Virus record (IMG/VR): IMGVR_UViG_3300045051_000005
Location: 1 to 36,707 of that record
From: a virus
Length of the DNA: 36,707 bases
Strand: one strand, 5' to 3'
A program made the translations under genes and the position numbers. Position 1 is the stretch's first letter, and every line of letters begins with the position of its first letter. Positions 20,738 to 27,294 of this stretch are shown piece by piece. Below the pieces are notes generated by a model. The model was not told the DNA's origin, did not search any database, and saw only the letters and a list, made by a program, of their open reading frames with translations.

Positions 20738-21014
20738 GAAACAAATCGAAGCCAAGGTCTGCGACTACGCCAAGACCAAGAACGTGCTGGTCTACAAGTT
20801 CACCAGCCCCGCCCGTGCTGCTGTGCCTGATCGCATGTTTGTGCGACCCGACGGGCGCATGTGGTTCTGCGAGTTCAAGCGCCGGGGTCAAAAGCCCACG
20901 GAAGCGCAGGAGCGAGAGCACCACAGGTTACGCCAGCACAAGGTGTCGGTGTTTGTAATTGACAACGTAGACGACGGTAAGGCGATGGTGGACATGATGG
21001 TGATGGGATGCTGA
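20715..21014 (+). CDS. VRR-NUC family nuclease
   Basis: A 99-residue stand-alone VRR-NUC domain (PD-(D/E)XK fold). The pattern is EKQIEAKVCDYAKTKN, then VPDRMFVRPDGRMWFCEFKR with the catalytic Asp, Glu and Lys, and PTEAQEREHHRL. Such small nucleases may cut branched DNA and are paired with SNF2 helicases in phages, as here. The start is uncertain: the ATG at 20715 overlaps the previous gene by 23 bases, while a GTG at 20730 has GGGG upstream and would shorten the protein by five residues. Confidence 0.87.
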   Translation: MRGAEVLEKQIEAKVCDYAKTKNVLVYKFTSPARAAVPDRMFVRPDGRMWFCEFKRRGQKPTEAQEREHHRLRQHKVSVFVIDNVDDGKAMVDMMVMGC

Positions 21015-22414
21015 CACCTGACCTGCTCCACGACTACCAGAAGAAGGCTGTCAACTTTCAGTGCAGTCACCCCCACTCGATGCTGTGGCTGGACATGGGT
21101 CTGGGTAAGACCGTCATCACGTTGACCAGTCTCGCGCACCTTATCCGCACGGGCTTCCTGCGCGGCGTGATCATCGTGGCTCCGATCCGGGTCATCCGGT
21201 TGGTCTGGAGGCAAGAGGCTGCGAAGTGGGAGCACACCAAGCACCTCAAGTTCAGCATGGTGGCGGGCACCAAGGACCAGCGCACCCGTGCCCTGCTGCG
21301 CCCTGCCGATGTCTACATGATCAATTACGAAAACCTCGGTTGGCTTTCTGAGACATTGCAGACTTACTTTGTCAAGAAGAATCGCCCGATGCCGTTCAAC
21401 GGGATCATCTGGGACGAGATCAGCAAGATGAAGAACAGTGCCACGAACCGAGTCAAGGCGTTTCGCAAGATTGCGGATCAGTTCGACTGGACCACGGGTC
21501 TTACCGGAACCCCTGCCAGCAACGGATACAAAGACCTCCACGGTCAGTTCCTCGTGGTGGACAGGGGTGAGCGTCTGGGCACCAGCAAGACGGCGTTCCG
21601 CACCCGGTTCTACCGCAAAGTGGGGCCGTACAAAGAGGTGCCGTATGAGGACACCGAGGACACCATCAAGAAGCTGATCGGCGACATCACGCTGGAGATG
21701 TCAGCCGAGGACTACAACCCGCTGCCCGATCTGATCGTGAACAACGTGGAGATCGAGATGCCTGATGATCTGCGGGCCAAGTACGACAGGCTGGAGAAGG
21801 AGTTCTTCCTCGTACTTGACAGCGGCAAAGAGGTCGAGGCATTTAACCAAGCTGCCCTGACCAACAAGTGTCTCCAGTTCTCCAACGGTGCCATGTACCC
21901 GATTGCCGGGATGCCGCTGTGGGAACCGGTGCATGACATGAAGCTGGACGCGCTGGAGGACATTCTCGACGAAGCGCAGGGGTCGCCAGTGCTGTGCGCC
22001 TATGCGTACCGCAGTGACGCCGAGCGCATCATGACCCGGTTCAAGGCGCTGCGCCCGATCAACTTGACCGAGTGCAAGAGCGAGGCATCCTTGACCAACG
22101 CGATGCACCGGTGGAAAACTGGCGACTGCCAACTGATGATCGGCCACCCGGCATCAATGGGTCACGGCATCGACGGCCTTCAGAAAAACGGCCACATCCT
22201 CGTGTGGTATGGCCTCAACTGGTCGCTTGATCTGTACGAGCAGTTCAACGCCCGAGTGCGCCGTCAGGGTCAGGGTGCCCCGGTCATGTGCCACCGCATC
22301 CTGATGCAGAACACGCTGGATCAAGCGCAAGCACTGGCCCTCGATGAGAAGGCTACAACCCAAGCAGGACTGCGCAACGCAGTCAAACAGTATCGTCAAT
22401 CCAAAGGAGTGTGA
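21008..22414 (+). CDS. SNF2/DEAD-type helicase
   Basis: A 468-residue superfamily 2 helicase. Visible motifs: Q/I region with DMGLGKTV (Walker A, 29-36), VAPIRVI (Ia), WDEIS (135-139, in place of DEAH), TGTPAS (166-171, motif III), and near residue 418 NARVRRQGQ (motif VI with arginine fingers). Short SNF2-like helicases of this kind accompany DUF2800, DUF2815 and VRR-NUC in phage replisomes and probably remodel replication forks. It overlaps the VRR-NUC gene by 7 bases. Confidence 0.9.
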   Translation: MLTPDLLHDYQKKAVNFQCSHPHSMLWLDMGLGKTVITLTSLAHLIRTGFLRGVIIVAPIRVIRLVWRQEAAKWEHTKHLKFSMVAGTKDQRTRALLRPADVYMINYENLGWLSETLQTYFVKKNRPMPFNGIIWDEISKMKNSATNRVKAFRKIADQFDWTTGLTGTPASNGYKDLHGQFLVVDRGERLGTSKTAFRTRFYRKVGPYKEVPYEDTEDTIKKLIGDITLEMSAEDYNPLPDLIVNNVEIEMPDDLRAKYDRLEKEFFLVLDSGKEVEAFNQAALTNKCLQFSNGAMYPIAGMPLWEPVHDMKLDALEDILDEAQGSPVLCAYAYRSDAERIMTRFKALRPINLTECKSEASLTNAMHRWKTGDCQLMIGHPASMGHGIDGLQKNGHILVWYGLNWSLDLYEQFNARVRRQGQGAPVMCHRILMQNTLDQAQALALDEKATTQAGLRNAVKQYRQSKGV

Positions 22415-22416
22415 AC

Positions 22417-22722
22417 ATGAGCTACGCAGATGTTGAGATGAAAGTGGTGCAGTGGGGCGAGGCCCGTGGCATCGTGCAGAACGCCACCGCGATGTCGCAG
22501 GCCATCAAGACCCTCGAAGAAACCACCGAGTTGCTTGCAGCCATCAACAAAAAGAACCTTGACGAAACCAAGGACGCCATCGGTGACATCGTGGTGACCT
22601 TGATCATGGTGTGTGCGGTGCTCGACCTCGATCTGGTGTCGTGCCTCAAGGGTGCTTACGCCGAGATCAAAGACCGCAAAGGGCACCTGACAAAAGAAGG
22701 CGTGTTCGTTAAAGAAGTGTGA
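22417..22722 (+). CDS. MazG-like nucleotide pyrophosphohydrolase
   Basis: A 101-residue all-helical protein with the MazG metal motif: ETTELLAAI for the first E..E pair and KDAIGDIVVTL for the second (ExxE/D variant). Such enzymes hydrolyse dNTPs or (p)ppGpp-like nucleotides and may tune host nucleotide pools during infection. The ATG at 22417 has GGAG 7 bases upstream; a GTG two codons earlier overlaps the helicase stop and is less well spaced. Confidence 0.8.
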   Translation: MSYADVEMKVVQWGEARGIVQNATAMSQAIKTLEETTELLAAINKKNLDETKDAIGDIVVTLIMVCAVLDLDLVSCLKGAYAEIKDRKGHLTKEGVFVKEV

Positions 22723-22737
22723 TACACTTGTTGCACA
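22718..22737 (+). promoter_or_regulatory. Extended -10 promoter and half-sites TGTGATACAC / TTGTTGCACA
   Basis: TGATACACT (22721-22728) is an extended -10 like the two TGCTACACT promoters, without a good -35. The two 10-base segments here match the two arms of the operator at 15835-15866 in 9 of 10 positions each, but stand side by side and in the opposite order. It may drive the last cluster of small genes and share a regulator with the RHH operon. Confidence 0.48.
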
Positions 22738-22761
22738 TCAACCACCAAAGGAGTAATTGTA

Positions 22762-22971
22762 ATGATGCGTGAACTATATGAATGGGTGAAAAACATCTAC
22801 GTAACCCCGAGTGCCGAGGCTATTGCACTGCGGGAATTGGAGGAGTCCAAGCGCAGGCTGCTGGAAGCGCAAACTGGCCGTGAATACGCCGACTCGATGT
22901 GTAAGTTCCACGAGGCCAAGATCAAGCGCCTGACGGTCTATTTGCACAAAGCTACCGAGGAGCAATCATGA
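22762..22971 (+). CDS. Hypothetical helical protein (69 aa)
   Basis: A 69-residue protein, mostly helical with a coiled-coil from about residue 20 to 60 (ALRELEESKRRLLEAQTG). The leader GGAGTAATTGTA precedes the ATG; a second ATG follows directly. It overlaps the next gene as ATGA. Unknown function. Confidence 0.7.
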   Translation: MMRELYEWVKNIYVTPSAEAIALRELEESKRRLLEAQTGREYADSMCKFHEAKIKRLTVYLHKATEEQS

Positions 22972-23210
22972 ACCGCAAAGACATTATTCGCATGGCGCGT
23001 TCCGATGAGTGGGCAGCCGATGTGTCTTTGAAGTGGGATGATTTCTTTGTGCGCTTTGCCACTCTTGTCGTTGCTGCTGAGCGTGAGGCGTGTGCGAAGG
23101 TGTGTGAGGACATCTACAACGACCCCAAGGGTAACAATGGGGACGACTACTACTACACGCGCCCTTATCTTGAGTGCGCCGCCGCCATCCGCGCAAGGAG
23201 TCAATTGTGA
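22968..23210 (+). CDS. Hypothetical early protein (80 aa)
   Basis: An 80-residue protein, MNRKDIIRMARSDEWAAD followed by LVVAAEREACAKVCED and ending CAAAIRARS. The AEREACAKVCE block is common in small proteins of many phages (usually of unknown function). It overlaps both neighbours by 4 bases (ATGA before, GTGA after). Confidence 0.75.
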   Translation: MNRKDIIRMARSDEWAADVSLKWDDFFVRFATLVVAAEREACAKVCEDIYNDPKGNNGDDYYYTRPYLECAAAIRARSQL

Positions 23211-23317
23211 ACACATGGCCCTTCCCTCCCCCAAGCGGGCCTGTGCCGTGGACTCCGCAGCAGGAGCGCGAGTACCATCGCCAGCAGCGCCAACAATTAC
23301 CGGAGGCACCGTTTTGA
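23207..23317 (+). CDS. Proline/glutamine-rich small ORF (36 aa, GTG start)
   Basis: A 36-residue ORF, MNTWPFPPPSGPVPW then a Gln/Arg-rich part. AAGGAG stands 6 bases before the GTG, and 4-base overlaps (GTGA and TTGA) link it to both neighbours. The good ribosome site and coupling argue for translation in spite of its odd composition. Function unknown. Confidence 0.55.
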   Translation: MNTWPFPPPSGPVPWTPQQEREYHRQQRQQLPEAPF

Positions 23318-23496
23318 TTGACCCCAAGACCAAACGCATCACGATCCCCGTGAGCAAAGACATTGACTTGATCCGCGACAGGCTGGCTGCGGACACTGGC
23401 ATCACCATGTCCTACGTGCAGATTTTTAACTTCCTGATCCACTTCTACGTGGAGCGGGCCAACGAACCCAAGAGCAAGTGGAGATCACTGTCGTGA
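23314..23496 (+). CDS. Ribbon-helix-helix-like small protein (60 aa, TTG start)
   Basis: A 60-residue protein: strand KRITIPVSKDI, helix A (LIRDRLAADTG) and helix B (SYVQIFNFLIHFYVERA), the layout of a ribbon-helix-helix DNA-binding protein, though with a more hydrophobic second helix. A GGAGG site lies 7 bases before the TTG, and TTG overlaps the previous stop, which makes the TTG start convincing. It could be a second small regulator of early genes. Confidence 0.62.
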   Translation: MIDPKTKRITIPVSKDIDLIRDRLAADTGITMSYVQIFNFLIHFYVERANEPKSKWRSLS

Positions 23497-23975
23497 GGAA
23501 ACGCAGCAAGTACAGACCCAAGGGTGTGCGCCTCGACACGATGGGGTATGTCATGGAAAGTCTCAAGCCGGTCACCCAGCATGAGGACTACCTGCTGGAC
23601 CTCAAGATCAAGAACTCGCAGGCCATGCTGGCGCTGATGCGCGGATCGGCCACCAAGGGCGACATGGACATCTTGATCGCCATGTCCAACATCGTCGAAG
23701 CCCTGTACCAACTGGGGTTCGGGTCTGAGTACAAGGACGTGGCGATTGACGGGCGCGAGGCCATCCTGAACATTGTGCACCGGGCAGTGACCACCAAGCG
23801 GTTCGTGCCCACGGCCGAGCAGATCAAGGCGCTTCAGAACCTCATGGAACTGCATGACGCCCAGATGGACGTGATCACGATCAAGGACATGGAGCGGGCA
23901 CTGGAGTTCGCCCGCATTCAGTTTGTCAACAAGAAAATGACCGTGCTGCCCAAGCTCGAAGGGGTGCCGACATGA
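23493..23975 (+). CDS. Conserved phage hypothetical protein (160 aa)
   Basis: A 160-residue helical protein starting RKRSKYRPKGVRLDTMGYVM, then LKIKNSQAMLALMRG and HDAQMDVITIKDMERALEF. I know this pattern from many phages of proteobacteria, where it lies late in the early region; the function is unknown. The GTG at 23493 overlaps the preceding stop and has GGAG upstream; a GTG five codons earlier is possible. Confidence 0.78.
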   Translation: MRKRSKYRPKGVRLDTMGYVMESLKPVTQHEDYLLDLKIKNSQAMLALMRGSATKGDMDILIAMSNIVEALYQLGFGSEYKDVAIDGREAILNIVHRAVTTKRFVPTAEQIKALQNLMELHDAQMDVITIKDMERALEFARIQFVNKKMTVLPKLEGVPT

Positions 23976-24184
23976 ACTGCTGCGACGAGTTCGGGAACTG
24001 TCGTCAGGGGTGCAACTGTCCTGTGAGAGTTGCCAAGGTGGGTCAGCGATACCCGAGGTATCCGCAGCCGCCGTTCGTGCCCTACCTCAACCGACAACTC
24101 AGGTCACTGGCAAAGTGGATGCTGCTGGCACTTCTCGGCTGGCTGATCTGGATGCCGCTGATTTACTTGGTCTTGCGGGCGTAG
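23972..24184 (+). CDS. Cys-rich membrane protein (70 aa)
   Basis: A 70-residue protein with five cysteines among residues 3-16 (NCCDEFGNCRQGCNC), a Pro/Tyr/Arg-rich middle and a C-terminal transmembrane helix (about 46-67, MLLALLGWLIWMPLIYLVL). It starts with ATGA overlap on the gene before. Its last 22 bases overlap the 3' end of the holin gene on the other strand, and no terminator is present in the overlap. Unknown function. Confidence 0.65.
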   Translation: MNCCDEFGNCRQGCNCPVRVAKVGQRYPRYPQPPFVPYLNRQLRSLAKWMLLALLGWLIWMPLIYLVLRA

Positions 24185-24534
24185 AACAGAGTGCGGTCGC
24201 CGAACAGGTAGAACCCCACGGCAGCAGCAAAGTTGTCCACCGAGGCGCTGTCCATGTTGTTCAGCTTGAGGGTGGCCCATGTGCCCAGCACGATCACGGC
24301 CACCGAGGGGCGCATGAGGCGCACAGCAGCCTCAACCCAAGGGTACGAGGGGTTGGTGCCCCCAGCGTCATTCATCGCCTTGAACATGTCCAGATCAAGC
24401 TGGCGCATCTTGACGTACTCGTCCACGTTCACCGGCTTGTAGGTGTCGGTCTGGATAAACCGACCGATCAGGGATTTCCCTAAGTCAACGGCCAACGGGC
24501 CAAGGGCTGCGAGTATGGTCAACGGGTCCATCAT
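24163..24534 (-). CDS. Holin, 3-TM GTA-type
   Basis: A 123-residue protein resembling the GTA_holin_3TM family. The N-terminal segment (DPLTILAALGPLAVDLGKSL) is amphipathic, followed by VDEYVKMRQLDLDMFKAM, then YPWVEAAVRLMRPSVAVIVL and a last hydrophobic part with AVGFYLFGDR. It would form the lesion that releases endolysin. AAGGAG lies 5 bases before the ATG, and the start overlaps the endolysin stop as ATGA. It is the last gene of the late operon. Confidence 0.78.
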   Translation of the reverse strand: MMDPLTILAALGPLAVDLGKSLIGRFIQTDTYKPVNVDEYVKMRQLDLDMFKAMNDAGGTNPSYPWVEAAVRLMRPSVAVIVLGTWATLKLNNMDSASVDNFAAAVGFYLFGDRTLFYARKTK

Positions 24535-24926
24535 GGGTACTCCTTACGAGGTAGTTGGAAGTGTGGGCCATCTTTGAAGGTCTTCCATGTGCCACCCCAC
24601 TCTACCGGGATGCCCAGTTGCTTGGATGCTTCCTGCATGGCATCGTTGATCTTGGCATACAAGGGCCACGACCAATCGACTTGATCATCCACCCAAGCCC
24701 CGAGGTCTACCGCCTTGGCGAATCCATCGGCCCCGGGGATGTGGCGCGAGTTCATGGTCTGGCTGGCACCAGCCTCCACCAGCTTCTTCTGGCGCATGGG
24801 GTCACGGACGCCTTCGAGGATGGTGAAGTCCACCGTGGTGATCTGGATGGCGCGTTCGACGACCTTAACGAGGTCAGGATGGACCCCGTTCAAACGCATT
24901 TTTGATCGAGGGCCGAGCTGAAACAT
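24531..24926 (-). CDS. Endolysin, M15-family L,D-peptidase (VanY/T5-like)
   Basis: A 131-residue zinc peptidase that cuts peptide stems of peptidoglycan. Zinc ligands are visible in NSRHIPG (H62), AVDLGAW (D74) and DGPHFQL (H122), with the catalytic acidic residue in the EWGG...DGPHF block. No signal peptide, so export depends on the holin. I chose the ATG at 24926, which has GGAAAG upstream; a frame 25 residues longer reaches into the XhlA-like gene. Confidence 0.88.
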   Translation of the reverse strand: MFQLGPRSKMRLNGVHPDLVKVVERAIQITTVDFTILEGVRDPMRQKKLVEAGASQTMNSRHIPGADGFAKAVDLGAWVDDQVDWSWPLYAKINDAMQEASKQLGIPVEWGGTWKTFKDGPHFQLPRKEYP

Positions 24927-24928
24927 GG

Positions 24929-25138
24929 TCAGCCTTTCCAGTGGCTCGTCACCCAGCCGATGACACCACCGACGCCCGATGCAATGGTCATGCCCATCCA
25001 AAAACCGCCCTTGGACTTGTTGGCGAGTTCAAGAAGCTGGTCAATCTGGGTTTCCATCTTGTCGATCTTCTTGTCCATTGCCTGAACACGTTCCCACAGA
25101 ACGCCATACTTTACGGGGTCGATCTCTGGCGTATTCAT
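24929..25138 (-). CDS. XhlA-like lysis-associated membrane protein
   Basis: A 69-residue protein: a coiled coil (RVQAMDKKIDKMETQIDQLL, about 17-39) followed by a C-terminal transmembrane helix (FWMGMTIASGVGGVIGWV). This is the layout of the XhlA/haemolysin-type lysis proteins. Together with the 3-TM holin it gives the cassette two membrane proteins; it could be a second holin or antiholin. It stands one base after the preceding stop. Confidence 0.7.
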   Translation of the reverse strand: MNTPEIDPVKYGVLWERVQAMDKKIDKMETQIDQLLELANKSKGGFWMGMTIASGVGGVIGWVTSHWKG

Positions 25139-25139
25139 G

Positions 25140-25370
25140 TCACACCAACGAGTCAGCGATCAGTTTGAGTTCGGGCACACCGGGGGCAGAGTCGATGTCC
25201 GACTGGATGGCGGCGTACTTCTCGCGGATGGCCTGACGAGCAGCTTCAGCAGCAGCGGCTTCCGATGGGATGGTGGCCTTGATGTCCAGAGGTGCGAACT
25301 CGGCTGAACGTGCAGCGCGGCGCTTGTCGTGAACGATGGCCTTGGCCTTGTCGATGTTGATGGTAATCAT
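25140..25370 (-). CDS. Hypothetical tail-region protein (76 aa)
   Basis: A 76-residue Ala-rich helical protein starting MITINIDKAKAIVHDKRRAA. Its N-terminal block resembles the ends of tail-fibre assembly-type proteins in other phages. I chose the ATG at 25370, which overlaps the preceding stop as ATGA, over a frame 15 bases longer. A chaperone role for the fibre genes just upstream is a guess from position. Confidence 0.68.
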   Translation of the reverse strand: MITINIDKAKAIVHDKRRAARSAEFAPLDIKATIPSEAAAAEAARQAIREKYAAIQSDIDSAPGVPELKLIADSLV

Positions 25371-25558
25371 GCTGCGTACTCCCATGCGGCGCGGAACGTG
25401 CGGTCTTCAGGAATGTCAGTGTCTTCGACGATCTTGTAAGGCTTGCCAGCCGGAACGTCCTTGGCAGCGATTTCCTCGATGCTCAGGCCGCACTCGGCAG
25501 CGGGAATGATGACGGCCACGCCGCCTTCGTCTGTGGGATAAATAATTCGTTGGTTCAT
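25367..25558 (-). CDS. Hypothetical tail-region protein (63 aa)
   Basis: A 63-residue acidic protein, MNQRIIYPTDEGGVAVIIPA and then a part ending PEDRTFRAAWEY. Short proteins with this start and ending accompany the previous type in many phage tail regions. AGGAG lies 6 bases before the ATG. Function unknown; a joint role with its overlapping neighbour is likely. Confidence 0.7.
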   Translation of the reverse strand: MNQRIIYPTDEGGVAVIIPAAECGLSIEEIAAKDVPAGKPYKIVEDTDIPEDRTFRAAWEYAA

Positions 25559-25570
25559 GTTTGCTCCTGA

Positions 25571-26005
25571 TTAACGGACGATGGCGACGTTGGCATTTGT
25601 GGGGTCTGCTAGACCAGTTGTAGCTGCGGTTGCAAATCGAAATTGCGAACTTGTTTGCGCCACAATTGTCATCCTTTCGGCAGCGCCTGTTGGAAACACC
25701 CCACCCGATCCAACAAGCGCGACCGCCGAATAATTCGCATCCGGCATCGCAGTCGTAAAGTTCACCGTGTAATCGCCAGTACCGTTATCCGTGATGCTGG
25801 ACACGTTACCCGAGGCACGGATCGCCACAGTGCCAGTGCCGTTGAAGTTCACCCATGCGCGGCAGGGGTAGATGGGGGCTGTACCCGACACCGTGGCGAA
25901 CTGCGCCGAGTTGATGTTGGGCGTTGTGAGTGTGGGGCTGGCAACAGTTGTCGCCAGAGTCGATGCACCTGTGATTGTTCCGTTTCCGTCTAGGGTGAGT
26001 GGCAT
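25571..26005 (-). CDS. Fibre-like tail protein with shared C-terminal module (144 aa)
   Basis: A 144-residue beta-rich protein. A short N-terminal part (GTITGASTLATTVASPTL) of the collar type seen at the ends of fibres leads to a module starting CRAWVNFNGTGTVAI and SSITDNGTGDYTVNFTTAM. The next gene upstream carries nearly the same module. The final 50 residues differ, as expected for a receptor-contacting end. It may trimerise as an adhesin. The ribosome site is AAGGA. Confidence 0.75.
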   Translation of the reverse strand: MPLTLDGNGTITGASTLATTVASPTLTTPNINSAQFATVSGTAPIYPCRAWVNFNGTGTVAIRASGNVSSITDNGTGDYTVNFTTAMPDANYSAVALVGSGGVFPTGAAERMTIVAQTSSQFRFATAATTGLADPTNANVAIVR

Positions 26006-26014
26006 GGCTAGTCC

Positions 26015-26686
26015 TTAGCAAATGATCTGAACGGTAACTACGCTACAGTCAATATTGGTGTTGTTGTTGAACGTACCGACCGTTTGAATTGTCGCTGCGC
26101 TAGTTGAAGTGCCGGTTCGGATAGCGATCACGGGCCTGCTGGAATCACCCGTGGTGCTGTTCGTCACACACGAAACTGAGAAATTGCCGTCCGACATCGC
26201 CGTGGTGAAGTTCACCGTGTAGTTGCCAGTACCGTTGTCGGTGATCGAACTGACGTTGCCACTCGCGTTAATTGCAACCGTACCCGTGCCGTTGAAGTTG
26301 ACCCAAGCACGAGCGGCGTACACAGGCGCGGCACCAATGTTGCCCAGCGCCGGGGCACTGTTGCGATACCAAGTCGTGTTCGACTGGCGGTACACGAAGC
26401 TCATGGAACTGTTAGCCGCCATCAGCGACACCTGAGTGCCGCCGATGCTCTGGCCCGTGTTGCCGTTGATCGTGAGCGCCGTGATCTGCTGCGTCGTGGT
26501 GATGGTCACCACCATGCCGTCAGCCGGAGTGCCGGGCATCGTGATCGTGCCCGTCGCCAGCGTACCAGCGGGAGCCGCGATCAGGGTCGTGATGCCCGAG
26601 GCGAAGGTGTACGAAAAGCCCGTCGTCAGGACTTGGAAGTCATACGACTGCAAGACGCCATTGTTTCCATCGATTTTGGTCGGCAT
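26015..26686 (-). CDS. Fibre-like tail protein with shared C-terminal module (223 aa)
   Basis: A 223-residue beta-rich protein. The first 115 residues (KIDGNNGVLQSYDFQVL...) form a separate domain with many Thr/Gly strands; then follow ARAWVNFNGTGTVAI and SSITDNGTGNYTVNFTTAM, the module shared with the next gene, and a different C-terminal part (about 60 residues). The likely history is duplication of one adhesin module with divergence of its tip. Confidence 0.76.
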   Translation of the reverse strand: MPTKIDGNNGVLQSYDFQVLTTGFSYTFASGITTLIAAPAGTLATGTITMPGTPADGMVVTITTTQQITALTINGNTGQSIGGTQVSLMAANSSMSFVYRQSNTTWYRNSAPALGNIGAAPVYAARAWVNFNGTGTVAINASGNVSSITDNGTGNYTVNFTTAMSDGNFSVSCVTNSTTGDSSRPVIAIRTGTSTSAATIQTVGTFNNNTNIDCSVVTVQIIC

Positions 26687-26691
26687 GGTGC

Positions 26692-27285
26692 TTACTCGTA
26701 CAAAATGTTGATGGAACCGGCGTCAAAGGTGTCTGTGCCGTTGACGGTTGTGATGCGAACGCGGTCTAGGGTGCCACCAAGTGTGACGTCACCACCACCC
26801 CACATTGCCTCAGTTGTTGCGTTTTTTAAGGTGTGGGACGCAACCCAAGTATTCCCCGAGATGTTGGTAATTGTCATATGCCCGGAATTAGCACTTGACG
26901 CCGCAGATGCGTTTCTAATAATTAAACCGGACGTTGCACTCACCCCACCTGTGGCACTAGCTTGGTTTGTGCCGTTTGATGTAGACACATACCCACTTGT
27001 TGTTACAGAACCCGCACCCAGTTGAACCAGCAACGCACTAGAACCGTTCGTACTCACCCCATTAAACATCACCGTGATCCGGCGAACCCAAGAAGGGATG
27101 CCGGTGAAGTCGATGCTGGTGCCAGACGTACTTGCCTGCGCCGTGGCAGCAACCAGAGCGCCGTTGACGCCGTTGACCACCACGTTGCCGGTGCCCGCAG
27201 GCATCGTTGCGACGAAGTTGCTGGCTGTGGCTGGCGGGTTGATCTCAACCGATCCGCCACTCGCCGAAACTAATTTAACGCCCAT
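26692..27285 (-). CDS. Tail-associated beta-rich protein (197 aa)
   Basis: A 197-residue, Thr/Ser/Gly/Ala-rich protein with a lectin-like or fibre-tip look; the C-terminal half (VRITTVNGTDTFDAGSINI) reads as a jelly-roll strand pattern. Its N-terminus (GVKLVSASGGSVEINPPAT) resembles the first segment of fibre proteins that attach through short collars. An AAGGAG site precedes the ATG. Assigned to the tail by position and composition only. Confidence 0.68.
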   Translation of the reverse strand: MGVKLVSASGGSVEINPPATASNFVATMPAGTGNVVVNGVNGALVAATAQASTSGTSIDFTGIPSWVRRITVMFNGVSTNGSSALLVQLGAGSVTTSGYVSTSNGTNQASATGGVSATSGLIIRNASAASSANSGHMTITNISGNTWVASHTLKNATTEAMWGGGDVTLGGTLDRVRITTVNGTDTFDAGSINILYE

Positions 27286-27294
27286 GACGGCTCC

